NCBI GenBank assembly: GCA_964017145.1
Contig: CAXHKQ010000019.1
Coordinates: 1 to 20,018 of the forward strand
Direction: 5' to 3'
From: Agrocybe praecox
Lineage: Eukaryota > Basidiomycota > Agaricomycetes > Agaricales > Agrocybaceae
DNA: 20,018 bases
The notes below the pieces were generated by a model. The model searched no databases and was not told the origin of the DNA. It saw nothing but the letters and a program-made list of their open reading frames with translations. The position numbers and the translations under genes are program-made. This document shows positions 1 through 9,726 of the stretch, one piece after another. Numbering within the stretch: the first letter of the stretch is position 1; each line of letters opens with the position of its first letter.

Positions 1-50
1 ACTTGATACAATTTGAATTCAACTGCAAATATTCTTATATCGTATTAAAC

Positions 51-331
51 AATGTGATTTATATTTACATGAGTGTGGTTGTATTTACAATGAATAGATT
101 AGTAATTATTTGAAAATGCTCACAGATTACATGTATTACGGATCAAAAATCTTATGTTCACATCAAACCAACTTCAGAAAGTTCTCGATCTTGTCAGAAA
201 GATGGATTCGTCGGTTGCAGCTAATGAGTTTCTCTTACTTTTTAATGATAACAATAATATAATAATATTTAAATGTTATTTATATTTGCAAGAGTGTGGT
301 TTGTATTTACAATGAAAAGATAGTAATTATT
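51..331. repeat. Direct repeat pair, about 60 bp (51-110 and 272-331)
   Basis: Two stretches share a common order of blocks: a TATTT-rich start, GAGTGTGGTT, GTATTTACAATGAA and TAGTAATTATT. They differ at several positions and by small indels. The 160-bp spacer shows no obvious structure. They may be the ends of an old insertion or a local duplication; I cannot assign a family. Confidence 0.6.
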
Positions 332-720
332 CTATGATTTGTTGTCTGATTTGTTGTCTTTGATCAAAACTATTAAAAATCAAGGCATCAAGAATGGAGG
401 GTTCAGGGTTCAGGGTTCCCACGTCTGTAATTTTGAATCAATTTCGAAATGATGAAATTACATCGAAAGACCATTTATCTGGTTATATTTTTGCTGAACA
501 TTATCGCCCATTATCGTCCATTGTGAAATTATATTGAACAGATGAATAGAACATTAATGAACATAAAACGTTATGGTGGATAAAAAAATATAGTCGTTTT
601 AATGAGGGTATGACGTAATTTACATCTGTTAAGTTACCTTCAATTATTATTATCATTACTATACGTCACTATACGTCGATCGTAATATGAGATATGTGCA
701 ATTGTCTTAGGCAACAAGTG

Positions 721-794
721 CTAAAATCTTAATATCGTAATATTATAACAACTTTTGGCTGAAATGTTATAATATTACGATGTTAAGATTTTAG
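721..794. repeat. Near-perfect 30-bp inverted repeat (hairpin)
   Basis: Arms 721-750 and 765-794 are reverse complements with a single mismatch and enclose a 14-nt spacer. Transcribed from either strand it would fold into a long AT-rich stem-loop. It is probably a very short snap-back MITE relic in the intron. A microRNA or hairpin-siRNA precursor is a weaker alternative, because the arms are almost fully paired and AT-rich. Confidence 0.75.
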
Positions 795-962
795 ATTTGT
801 TTGCGATTTTGTTTTCAGAAGACTAAACCACACTAGCAAAGTTTAGTTAGAGATGGACCCAGGATACCTGTTGCATAGTGTTATTAATAAAAATGTAATA
901 TTTCGCATAATGACGATTATTTATTCAATTCTATTTTTTAATTTTCACTTAATTGTATATAG

Positions 963-3817
963 ACAAAGTTCTTCCCGTCGACCGCGAACCGGACCTGTAC
1001 GAGTACGAGGACAACTCCCCGCCTTACGTTTCCCAGCACACCGTCGTCCCAGCATCATGGAGCTATCTTGCTACTGCTCAGACACGCGCTCACTGCATGG
1101 CTTTCGTCAACCCTCCGCCCTACCTGCCCACCCATTCGTTCGTCCTGCAAACACACGACACATCATTGCTATCCACAGGAGTAAGTGATACCGTCGTGTT
1201 CACTGCTGGCGCTACCGGTGATCCGGCAACATGCGATCGAAACATGAACACGACGCTGTCGTCGAATCGCAACCATACTAGCGGCATGTACGTTATCACC
1301 GACGGTCCGGCGGCCGATGACTTTGGCTTCGATAAGCACAGCGACGTCCCGATGGACATTCTGGAGCGCAGCAACGGGTTGGGACTCGTTGCGCAGCTAC
1401 AGATGTCGACGCAACTGCAGCGACACCAGTACAATACGTTGAAGCCAGCGACCGCGTCGACACTCACCGTGAACGGACTGATCGAGACACGCAACGAAGA
1501 GGTGTTGAGACGCGTCGCCGAAATGCAGAGCATGGTCGACAACTCAGCCCGATATCTGAACGAGCAAAGCGAAATGCTCATGCACACGACTACGTTCCAC
1601 GGCGATTCGCGAGCCACGCCGGCGTACACACGTCTGTCCTGGCGCGAAACTTCGTTCGATTGCGACAGCGACAGCGGCAGCACGCGCAGCAGCAGGCAAT
1701 CGTCCAATGAAGACGCGCATTCCAATACAGCAACCGCGTCAGCTTCTGCTGCTTCACCAGCGGGCGCCCTTAAGCAAAGCGCCTCACTGCAGCTTCTCAA
1801 CGGTGCGATCAATCTCGATCTAAATGTCAAGTCTGACGCCAGCAGCAGCGGCACCAGCAACGGCTCAGTGCAGAGCACGCCGCTGGTGCAGCGCCGAACG
1901 CAGGGTCTGTCGCAGCTACTCACCGATCTGCATGCGCTCAGCAGCGATCTCTCACAGAACGAGAGCGATTCGGAGTCGACGCCAAACAGTTCACCGATTC
2001 ATCAGCAGCAGCTCGAACAGAACGGTGTCAAACCGAAGGTTTTTCGCACCAGTTTCGGACTGCACAGTCCTGACTCCCTGGGCCCGAACGTCAGGGACAC
2101 GAATCTGCGGGACTATCTGCGGCAGCTGAAAGAGGCGAGCAGCAAGGAAAACGGCGATGAAATTGATTTGGCGGCGAAGAAATTGGGCGAACTGTACGGG
2201 TTTGACATTGTCGACAACACGTTCATCCAATCGGATCCGGATGTAATAGACCTGACGTCCATTCCACCGCCGCAGACGCCAGACGAACTAGACAGATTTG
2301 GCGTGATGGCTGCGGCTGCTCCGAATGGATTCGCCGATAGCATTGGCGATTTCGAGAAATTTCTTGCTCAGGTAACGGTTGAGCCGCCCATGCAGCGAAC
2401 CACACCGGCCAAAGAGCTGACGCCGGAAGAGATCATGTCTTTCATTATTCCACCACCGCCCGGTCTGGCCGACGACGATGATGGAGACCAGGCCGAGACA
2501 GCTGCTGAATCCAAGGAGGACATGTACATGAACACCAGCGATGTGCCTCATCTGTCGAATGGCCCACCAGGCAGACCGAACGACAGTAGCCCAAAAAGTT
2601 CGTCCGCCCATTCCATTCCGCTGCCACCACGACGTTGTTCACTCTCCAATCCGGCGCCCGATCGTCCTCCCGAACGGCCACCAAAGCCATCACCCACCGC
2701 ACAATCGCATAATCCGACCACAAATCCGGCCATCAGCACCGCCACGTTTCGCCTCAACGGCGGCGGCACCGGTCACTACTACTCGGTCGATCCGCCGCGT
2801 CTTCCGCCACGTTCAATAGCCACCGATCCGCCCCAAGGCATTGCACCACTGCTGACAGCCATGCCGCTACGCAAGCCTCAGCCGCCCGCCATTCCGGTCA
2901 AGCCGATTCTGCGGTTCATCGCCGTCAACGGTCACGGCAACGTCGGCTCGCAACACTTCCAGCGCCATGCGCCATTGTCGTTACAGCCGCACGTGGAGAC
3001 TGCTCCTAATGGCGTCGGTAGTGTAGCAACCTGCTCACCGCCTGTGCCGGCTGTCCGAATCCAGCAGCCGAATGTGCAGCATGTCCGCTCGCTCAGCTCG
3101 GATTGTTCACCGCCGGATGTAGAACAGAAGTTATCACTGAACAGTTCGCCGCAGCTGACGCGCCGTCCGCCGCCGAAAGGCCAGCCTCATTCGCAGCACA
3201 ATTTATACCACGAACAGTCGCCGCTCGGCAGTCCACGGACGAAAGATGTCGGCGTTGCGATCATATCCATCTCGTCGCCGTCGGCACTTCCCACCAGCAG
3301 TCCAGTGCCGCAGGTTGCCAACGTGCCGGCTCTGCTGGCCAAAACGGACGTCGCCATGGCCGGCCTGCTGGTTCGGCTCGATCTGATTGCTTCCCAGTGT
3401 TCGGCCGCCCAAACGGCCGGCGGCGGCCAGCAAGTTGATGAAGCGCGCTTTCAGGAAGTCCGCTCCGAACTTACCGATCAGGCGCTCGTTATGGTCACCG
3501 CGTCCAAGCAGCTGGTGATTGGCTTGTCCGATCCGGTGTCAGATGCGTTCCCGACTCACCTGACCGCTTGTCTGACAGCGTTACGACGCATCACCGAGCT
3601 AGCGCAAGATATGGCCAGGCTCACGACGACGCCGCTGCAAACGCGCAACATCGTGCTGAAGGTGCACGATGTGGCGGCGATGTTCCGTGAGCTGGTCGGT
3701 GTGGAGATAGCGCTACAGAGCTTTGGATCGGCTGCTGGCGCGCTGGCTCTGCAGGCGGAGTGTTTGGCAAACGTGCTGGCTATGCTTTTGCGCAGTTTGA
3801 GAGTGGTCCCTTCGTAG
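963..3817 (+). CDS. 3'-terminal exon of a large proline/serine-rich scaffold protein, possibly FERM/PDZ (FRMPD)-like
   Basis: An uninterrupted frame of about 951 codons begins after a splice acceptor (AG at 961-962), in phase 1 (G|AC), and ends at TAG 3815-3817. No start codon is expected because earlier exons lie off the window. GC content and codon use differ sharply from the flanks. Read in order: an acidic/tyrosine segment (YEYED) near the start; polar Ser/Ala/Gln-rich sequence; short conserved-looking blocks including NLRDYLRQLKE, DVIDLTSIPPP and LTPEEIMSFIIPPPP in the middle; a long region with SH3-type PxxP sites (PLPPRR, RPPERPPKP, RLPPRS); and a final 150 or so residues rich in Leu/Ala that should form a helical bundle. 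A Tyr-Met-Asn near 2525 fits an SH2-ligand motif. The sequence suggests an intracellular adaptor at the membrane or cytoskeleton. The FRMPD assignment is from memory of the motif style only. The FERM and PDZ domains would be in upstream exons. A GTAAGT at 1181-1186 resembles a donor, but the frame runs through it. Confidence 0.72.
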
Positions 3818-4395
3818 AGTTAAGCGACAGCTGGATGACGATGTGACACTGAAAATTCATGTTATCTGGTGATAATTTGATATCACGATTATTGGTTACT
3901 ATATTCTGAGTTGCGCAGGGTACTAACCTCACGTTCTGAAGGTCCCAAGTTCAATTCCCGGTTTTAGAGTGGTTTTATCTTCAGACCCAGGAAGGATATT
4001 ATTATTGTCTAGGGTTGCTCCTTGGAGCGCTGTGCTAACCACATGGCATCTGTTAAACCCGAAACCGGTTATGAAGCCCTGCTACTCTTCATATACAAAG
4101 GAGTATAAGGTAGGTCAAGACCGATAACGGGTTGCAGATAATCGACTAACTTTTTAAATCATTTTTTTTATAAAGGCTGACCTTTTCTACCTTTGTCTTT
4201 ATTCTATTCCAAAGTAAGCAGTGCATCATCTGTATTCAGAACTAAATGTGGATTTGTTGTACTCGATTGCAAACCTGGACAAAACTATCTCATGGGTTAT
4301 ATATTATATATGTTAAAATCGTAAGACCCGGTCCCTTTATGCCAGTGGCCTTTCTCTTGTACATTGCTCGAACTGTATGCATATTTCAGAATAAA
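3818..4395 (+). promoter_or_regulatory. Probable 3'UTR with candidate polyadenylation signal at 4390-4395
   Basis: The region after the stop codon is AT-rich and non-coding. The first good AATAAA is at 4390-4395. If it is used, the 3'UTR would be about 600 nt and would contain the SINE copy at 3908-4137. Another AATAAA-like site lies near 4588, inside a MITE. Which site is used cannot be told from sequence. The short open frame 4246-4449 has no protein-like composition. Confidence 0.35.
3908..4137 (+). mobile_element. tRNA-derived SINE, copy 1
   Basis: The head has a pol III A-box-like TTGCGCAGGGTAC and a B-box-like AGTTCAATTCC about 40 bp apart, as in a tRNA-related SINE. The body then matches the element at 14828-15086 block by block: AGGGTT...CTTGGAGCG, TGTGCTAA..CCACATG.CATCTGT, AACCGGTTA.GAAGCCCT, GGAGTATA and GTC.AGACC. 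The two copies are clearly diverged, so the family is old or has subfamilies. It lies in the probable 3'UTR of the scaffold gene, in the same orientation. Confidence 0.75.
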
Positions 4396-4481
4396 ATCTT
4401 CGACGAATTCGTTGAGCTCTTTTTTACCTATATCTCTATTTTTTCGTGAAGTATTCATTCATATCTATTGCGTTGAAACTG

Positions 4482-4643
4482 AATATAGCGTTGTTGGTTA
4501 GATCGGTCTAAGGATAGCGGGCTTACATCGCCTAATTTGCCGGGTTTCGCTCATTCGGAGCGAGATTCCGCTTCGTTTACCTTTTAAAATAAACACGAAC
4601 CGCGCGGTATCCGTGGACCGGTCTAACCAACAATCGTATATTA
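4482..4643. mobile_element. MITE-like element with imperfect terminal inverted repeats
   Basis: Left arm TTGTTGGTTAGATCGGTCTA (from 4491) pairs with the right arm, which reads TTGTTGGTTAGACCGGTCCA on the other strand and ends at 4633. A weaker AATATA extension lies outside each arm. The interior is GC-richer than the surroundings and non-coding. No unambiguous target duplication was found, so superfamily is unassigned. Confidence 0.65.
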
Positions 4644-5398
4644 TTCAACAACTTTTTCGGTGTTGAAAGTTAAGTTGAAATGTTGTTGTAGGAATAGACG
4701 GTATGTATTGATCATCACATTTTGTAGGAATATATTTCAGATAATTGCCACGAGGTGGCAACGGGCTGCATAACCGAAATTGTATTTTAATTTGTTTCTG
4801 AATTGATTTTTTTTAATGCGAACTGTTCATTTAAAAAAACTATTCACTTAACATGTGTATCTAATTCGTAAACCTATTTTCGAACGCTATAAATTTCGCG
4901 AAATGCCTTCATTTTTTCCTATTTTCAAAACAGGAAGGATCAAATTTTGTGTTCATAAAAACAGGAACATGATATCGGCCTTGTGTACATGTGCACATGT
5001 GCACATTCGTTAAATATTGGTGCATATGACTTTTCAGTATGCCGTCGATGAACAAGTCATAAGAGAAAAGTCCGCCGAAAAAATGATATTTTATTCAATA
5101 TTTTCACATATATTTGTTTCGATATGTCTCATTTTTCCCATTGAAAGGCTCTCGAATATTTCTTGACTCATTGAAATGTTGAGTCACAACCACAGAATCA
5201 ATAAAAAAAATTATGAACATGTATTCGAACTGCGTATTTTTTATGAATTTCCGATGTTTTACACAATGAAAGGGGTGCCAATAGGTGAGCGGATGTTACG
5301 GAATGACGATTCTGCAGACGTTCGCTAGATAGGCTGCGAAATTCGCATTTTTTTATATTTCCAAGTTTTTTTCGATATAGATCTTACAATGTAAGAGT
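4644..5398. other. AT-rich intergenic stretch, nothing recognised
   Basis: No coding frame, RNA gene or family-level repeat is recognised. Small features only: a GTTGTTG-flanked snap-back at about 4646-4690 and a direct/palindromic run of GTGCACAT at about 4985-5006. Confidence 0.6.
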
Positions 5399-5926
5399 TG
5401 AGTTGATTGAAGCAATCAGAGTTCCCTCCAAGGTAGAAACTAGATGCAAAATAAAGATATACGTGTGTCAGGATTCTTGCCAATGGGACCTGTGGCGGAA
5501 GTTATGAGCAGTCCAAGAATGTGTTTTTGTATGAGAGTATATTTTTAGTATTGTAGAACGGGTCCGGGCAATAACAAAATATATGACAGTTTTGTCTCTC
5601 TGAAAAGTTGTAGGCATTCAGATATGCATTATTTCGATACTCTCATTCAAAAACACATTCTTGGACTGCTCATAACTTCAGTCACAGGTCCAATCACAAA
5701 TCAAACAGATATTCCCTATACGTAAAAACGTGTCCGCATTTTGACCTGTCTAGTTTTGACATCAGGCATCACTTCGGACACTCACTTGTATAGGAATTGT
5801 GCTTTGAAGCATATCTGCTTATAATCTGTGGGTCCAATTCGCAAGAATCCTGACACACGTATATGTTTATTTTGCGTCTAGTTTCTACCCTGAAAGGCAC
5901 TCGTTGATTGCTTCCATTAACTCCGT
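5399..5926. mobile_element. Foldback (long-TIR) transposon, family A
   Basis: Left arm 5399-5545 and right arm about 5625-5926 are long imperfect reverse complements. The best-paired block is GGTAGAAACTAGAYGCAAAA followed by ACGTGTGTCAGGATTCTTGC, with an inner block ending near CTTGGACTGCTCATAACTTC. The outer arms also pair through GAAGCAATCA. There is no coding potential. Its arm sequence is related to the foldback at 8548-14827 (shared CTAG..GCAAAATAAAGATA, GATTCTTGCCAATG-like and GAAGTTAT.GAGCA blocks) and to the fragment at 8048-8180. The right arm is interrupted by a second small element (5695-5830). Confidence 0.8.
5695..5830. mobile_element. 136-bp MITE nested in the foldback, with 8-bp target duplication
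   Basis: The octamer GGTCCAAT occurs at 5687-5694 and again at 5831-5838. Removing 5695-5830 and one octamer restores pairing between the two foldback arms, which supports a real insertion. The insert has imperfect inverted ends, starting CACAAATC and ending ATCTGTG with internal AGATAT on both sides. An 8-bp duplication is typical of hAT-type transposition, so a non-autonomous hAT-like MITE is the best guess. Confidence 0.75.
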
Positions 5927-6658
5927 ACTCTTCTCTTGATAGCTATTGAACTAAGCTTTCGAACGGAACAGAACGGAACGTAATATGTCGCTTCAAACGG
6001 AAGACATGGCCCCGAAACCTCATGGAATGGGGAATGGACAGGTTCCCCTATATGTAAAAAATATGTATTAGGGGTATTCGCGTTCTTGGTTCGACTGGTT
6101 GATTACATTTAATTACACAAAATATAGAACAATGAAGTAGTAAGCCAGTTCGTATGAATTGAAAATTACCGTATCACCACACCTGCAAACCGTGTGGCAT
6201 ATATAATGTAATATAAATGAATCAATTTATCAATGTGTAATGTACCAAATAAGCACAAAAAGTCGTAATCATTATTGTATGGCAACCGTCCGCAGCAGCA
6301 TCATGTTGACGAGATTAGCTTACATAACATGTAGCACCGATAGATTAGCCAATATTCTATATTATAGTATTATATGTATATGTTAGTTAGATTATTGTTG
6401 TTTCAAAATTATTATACACCACAAACACGTTAAAATTACGAATATGCACACACGAAATATTGTCTTTTAATCAATAATGTTACCAGTTGCCATTATACTC
6501 AACATTACAATTATGTATGTTATGCGATGAAAGCAGCTATCTCACAAGGAAACACATTGGAAAGCGGTCCAAAACCAAACATGTAACAATTCAAATAATT
6601 CAAACCAAATCATAATCAAAATATCAAATATATCATTACTATGCACTATACTAAATAA
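5927..6658. other. AT-rich intergenic stretch, nothing recognised
   Basis: No coding frame with protein-like composition, no RNA gene and no repeat matching other parts of the window was recognised here. The short open frame on the minus strand at 6542-6742 looks like chance. Confidence 0.55.
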
Positions 6659-6763
6659 ATGATAAAACAAATGTTCAGCTATAAAGATAAGAGATCGCAG
6701 TTGATGGAAGCAATAAAAGGATGGCTGTCCGGATATAAACAAGATGCAGAAATAAATATGTAC
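6659..6763 (+). pseudogene. Short lysine-rich open frame, possible gene fragment
   Basis: An ATG at 6659 opens a frame starting MIKQMFSYKDKRSQL and continuing for about 35 residues of plausible soluble-protein composition. It then runs into the sequence I read as a solo LTR. Composition and the abrupt change suggest a coding fragment cut off by an insertion, but 35 codons can occur by chance. No family is recognised. Confidence 0.2.
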
Positions 6764-6990
6764 TGTTACGGGTCAAAAGCCTTCACGATTTTACTCATAC
6801 GTTCGCTCGTCGCCTGGCGCATTTATTTAGGGCGCCAGCCGTTTTTACACGGCACGCCAGACCACGAGTTTTTCCTCACTCAAACAGCTCTAAACCTTCA
6901 ACCGCCCGGTCTAGACTCAGCGTTGCAGTGAGTGGTGCGTGGGTCTGAATTCCTCGACAAACGTTTTCGCTCGGTCGCAAATACGTTACA
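6764..6990. mobile_element. Possible solo LTR (227 bp)
   Basis: The segment starts TGTTACGGG and ends GTTACA, giving the TG...CA ends and short inverted repeat expected of an LTR. It contains a small GGCGC..GCGCC hairpin around a TTTATTTA stretch. No second copy, tRNA primer-binding site or retroviral-type coding sequence is seen nearby, and the flanking 4-5 bp do not match. A solo LTR with altered flanks is one reading; chance is another. Confidence 0.27.
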
Positions 6991-7195
6991 TTACCGCCAC
7001 AAAAATCAAACTAATTGCTCGTGAGGGGGTGAAATAAAAACACCAAATTAAATCGAAAATTAAATCACCAAAAAAATATATAATCTCGCAAACAAAATAT
7101 AGAAGCCTAATCGTGTTAGTAAGTGTGCGTGATGTCTTGTATAATCGTATTGTCCTCGCTCAATGAAACTAGATATCAAGAATAAATTCTACCAC
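6991..7195. other. AT-rich spacer, nothing recognised
   Basis: A-rich non-coding sequence between the possible LTR and the CpG-rich island. No signal is seen apart from scattered AATAAA-like strings. Confidence 0.5.
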
Positions 7196-7770
7196 TTAAA
7201 TTCCAACGTACGTGGGCGAAATGACTCGCGCGCGTGATGACGACGGCGCGCTGAAGATTGAAGAAACCGTTGTGCGGGTTGCGGTGATGAAAGTGGCGAT
7301 CCACCAATGATGCGGCGATGCGGACGCGCTGGACGATACGGATGGCGTGTCGACGGCGATGCGTCGGGGCGGGATCGCTGTCGCGCGATGCGCGGCCGGA
7401 TATTGGCGGTCGATCGGATGCGGACGGATGTTTTGCGCCACGCGGTCCGTCAATGCCGCTCTGGATCGGAGGTTGGCGCTCGGCCTCGCGTGGCGGAAAA
7501 CGGGATCGACGGATGGGCGGCGCGCCGGGGCGATGGTCGTCGTGTGCCGCTTATTGTCCGAACCGATAGGGGGTTCAGCCGATGGTCGCCGATCTTTGGG
7601 GCGTCGCACACGCGTTTTTTCCTCGCCGCGCGTGTTTTGGCGTCCGGATTGTTTTGATTTCGCGGCCACCGCTAAGGCGGTTGATTCCGGGGGCGGGCGT
7701 GTGTATGCGACCGATTTGTTGGCGGACTCGTGGGCGCTCAGTGGAGGGCACTTCCGGAAGAAAATATAAC
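7196..7770. other. CpG-rich island with overlapping open frames on both strands
   Basis: Base composition changes abruptly to GC- and CpG-rich, in sharp contrast to the flanks. Stop codons are scarce in several frames on both strands as a result. The longest are a basic, Arg/Ser-rich frame on the minus strand (7196-7669, 157 codons with an ATG) and a plus-strand frame at 7347-7769 (140 codons). Neither shows a domain, signal peptide or biased third-position pattern I can defend. It could be a gene's first exon or CpG island, or the remnant of a GC-rich transposon. Local reiteration of GCGGATGCGGACG-like strings argues for repetitive origin. Confidence 0.4.
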
Positions 7771-8047
7771 GGTGCGCGAAGAACGTGACGCGAGTCGGGC
7801 AATAGAATCGCGGAAGACGTCTAGAGTCTTAGGGCCGAAAAATACTTCGAAAGTGCCAGCGTGGCAAAAACTGAACGATGATTCGAATTCGATCGCTCTA
7901 CCGCTTATCGCTATCTCTTATCAGTGCGCTATACTCACCACAGGACATTTCACCACGTTTTCTAATCTGAACGTATTATTATATTAATCCTCAACGTATT
8001 TCAAAACCTGAACAGTACGTGTTTCCGGATTCGTGTCTATTTTATTA
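7771..8047. other. Transition from the GC island to AT-rich DNA, nothing recognised
   Basis: An open frame continues to 7987 on the plus strand but has no recognisable features. No repeat or RNA signal is seen. Confidence 0.4.
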
Positions 8048-8180
8048 TTAGCAGTCCAGCAAAATTTGATTTTGTATTGGAGTATCGAAATATGACGACT
8101 TCTACGGCCTACAACTCTTAGGACTTCGCCCAAAGTTTCTGCACTATACTTATTTTTTATGCTTCCAGTTTTTATATCGG
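8048..8180. mobile_element. Truncated fragment related to foldback family A
   Basis: GCAGTCCA, TTTTGTATTGGAGTATCGAAA and CTACGGCCTACAACT appear in the same order and spacing as in the inner arms of the foldback elements at 5399-5926 and 14271-14827. No partner arm is present, so this is a solo-arm relic. Its right boundary is uncertain. Confidence 0.6.
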
Positions 8181-8355
8181 ATGGTAAATAGGTGCTTTAC
8201 ACGGTGATTTACAGAAAGTCGTGATGGGAGTTAATTTTTCGGGGCCGTGTACTAAGGTCGATGGGAATAATGTACCCAGTAAACACAGATGAGGTAATCG
8301 AAAAAATTATCATTATCATGTTTGAAAAGTTGAAATGTTTGAAAAGTGAAAAGGG

Positions 8356-8459
8356 TAGTTCGCGTTACTTGAGCGACGCAACAATTAACATGATTGAAAC
8401 TGCAGTGAAATCGACATTTGGATGAACGGATAGTTCGCGTTACTTATTGAGTGACGCAA
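8356..8459. repeat. Short direct repeat (8356-8380, 8431-8459)
   Basis: TAGTTCGCGTTACTT followed by GAGCGACGCAA or ATTGAGTGACGCAA is repeated 75 bp apart in the same orientation. No function is assigned. It may be a short tandem duplication. Confidence 0.6.
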
Positions 8460-8604
8460 ATAGATCTCTTATACTAAATGTAAATGACAGCCCTATGTGT
8501 TTTTAGTGTTTTCTTTGCGATAATGCGATTAAGGCGCTAATCGACTGACAAGGGGAGGTCACGCACGTGTCGTTACGGATCACACTGAGCGTCTAGCTGG
8601 TGAT

Positions 8605-8618
8605 TCTAGGGGCAAAAT
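8605..8618 (+). repeat. Left target-site duplication of the LINE
   Basis: TCTAGGGGCAAAAT here is identical to 14257-14270. The pair brackets the LINE exactly and lies in the foldback's terminal arm. The first four bases could also be part of the LINE's TCTA tail, so the duplication is 10-14 bp. Confidence 0.82.
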
Positions 8619-8816
8619 GAGTTCACACTCGACGCTCGTCGCGTGCACATCGATTTCGTTCGCAGAACACTCGCGTTACGACTATCACGATTGCTTTACC
8701 GAAATCAATCACCCTCGGTTCAAAGAGACCCAAGAAGCATTTTTTAACTTTTTGGATTCCTAACGGTTATATAACCGTTATATTAATAACCAAAAAGTTT
8801 TCAACTACGATTGTTC

Positions 8817-9023
8817 TGTTTGCGTTAGATATCTAACGAATAATAACCTTTTCGTTGTATAAAGTTATCTATATAACGTTTCTATAACGAATACCACTTT
8901 TTTCTGTGGCATGACAACATGTGTTGTGTTTGCGTTAGAAACCTAACGAATAATAACCTTTTCGTTGTATAAAAGTTATCTATATAACGTTTCTATAACG
9001 AATACTACTTTTTTCTGTGGCAT
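8817..9023. repeat. Tandem direct repeat, 96-97 bp (8817-8912, 8927-9023)
   Basis: Two copies, about 95% alike, begin TGTTTGCGTTAGA and end TTTTTCTGTGGCAT, with a 14-bp linker. Each contains GAATAATAACCTTTTCGTTG and several ATAACG motifs. They form the subterminal region of the TIR element, on the side where the coding fragment begins. Confidence 0.9.
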
Positions 9024-9469
9024 TACCACCGCCATGCCAAAACTGCTGTACATTGGTACAATTGGTGGCGGAGATGAGCGTAAAGGACGACCAGATCTGG
9101 AGCAAGATCATTGATACGGATACGACAAAACAACAGGTTTTTTCGTTGCCGTGCAGCTCAATCGAAGCGTTGAAGGAGATTGAGAAGACGCTGACAAGAC
9201 GAAACTGGTAAAACAATATTTATAAAAAGAACAATTGTTCGAACATTAAAGCATATTATTCCCAACATTTCAGATCAACCAGTTGCAGATGCTCGGAGGT
9301 TCGACCGTAAAGGCCGTAATGAGGAATATCGCCAAGGCAGTCTGCACTGACGAAACATACATGCAGCATACGTGGAAGTCAGTGAAAGATGAAAAAAAAA
9401 CCTTTCATGATGTACGGTGAACTTAACGCGGCGATTTGTGCTGCCATTCGGAGGAAGTACCCGGAATTA
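9017..9469 (+). pseudogene. DUF4806-like domain fragment, spliced and frameshifted
   Basis: Exon A ends near 9207 and encodes VFSLPCSSIEALKEIEKTL. A 66-bp AT-rich intron with GT (9208) and CAG (9271-9273) follows. Exon B (from 9274) encodes INQLQMLGGSTVKAVMRNIA, a Trp in QHTWKS and then, after a frameshift near the A-run at about 9391-9399, ELNAAICAAIRRKYPE. The order (Leu/Glu helix, LGG-x-[ST]-V-K, helical core, aromatic W, Phe, final helix with RRKYP) fits the DUF4806 domain, known from many insect proteins often linked to transposons; its role is unknown. As read, the splice joins TG|A into a stop, so with the second shift this copy is a pseudogene. No start codon was identified, and the GTG at 9017 is not a claim. 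Family assignment is by pattern, not by search. Confidence 0.58.
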
Positions 9470-9590
9470 TATCACATACGTATATTATATACGTATATAA
9501 TATTACAAATGGTTCATATGTATGTGGTTTCATTGGGTTATGAAAGGGTTAAAATATGGTTGATATGGGGTTATGAATCAATTAGTATAA

Positions 9591-9726
9591 CGTTCATATA
9601 ACGTTTATATAACGTTCTGATAACGTTTATATAACGTTCTGATAACGTTTATATAACGTTCTGATAACGTTTATATAACGTTCTGATAACGTTTATATAA
9701 CGTTCTGATAACGTTTATATAACGTT
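9591..9726. repeat. 22-bp satellite, five exact units plus a diverged one
   Basis: The unit CTGATAACGTTTATATAACG plus TT repeats without change from 9617 to 9726, preceded by one variant unit. Each unit contains two ATAACGTT motifs. Similar but unphased motifs continue to about 9935. The exactness means recent expansion. Confidence 0.95.

Larger units (their letters stand above)
1..962 (+). other. AT-rich presumed intron upstream of the terminal exon
   Basis: No credible coding sequence is seen. The stretch is AT-rich and ends in a T-rich tract and an AG at 961-962, directly followed by GC-rich open coding sequence. I therefore read it as the 3' part of an intron of the gene at 963-3817. A short open frame with an ATG at 853 runs in another frame across the acceptor and has no protein-like character. 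The stretch also holds a dispersed direct repeat and a strong hairpin, listed separately. Confidence 0.6.

Noticed and set aside
1181..1186. GTAAGT, a strong splice-donor string inside the exon
   Set aside because: The coding frame continues through it for 2.6 kb without a stop and with uniform composition, so routine use as a donor is unlikely. Alternative splicing cannot be excluded.
1120..1923. 267-codon open frame on the minus strand
   Set aside because: It is the antisense shadow of the GC-rich terminal exon at 963-3817. Its composition is Ser/Arg/Cys-rich and not protein-like.
3908..3975. Possible functional tRNA gene
   Set aside because: A- and B-box-like strings are present, but no cloverleaf acceptor pairing is seen and the same head recurs on a longer repeat, so it is a SINE head.
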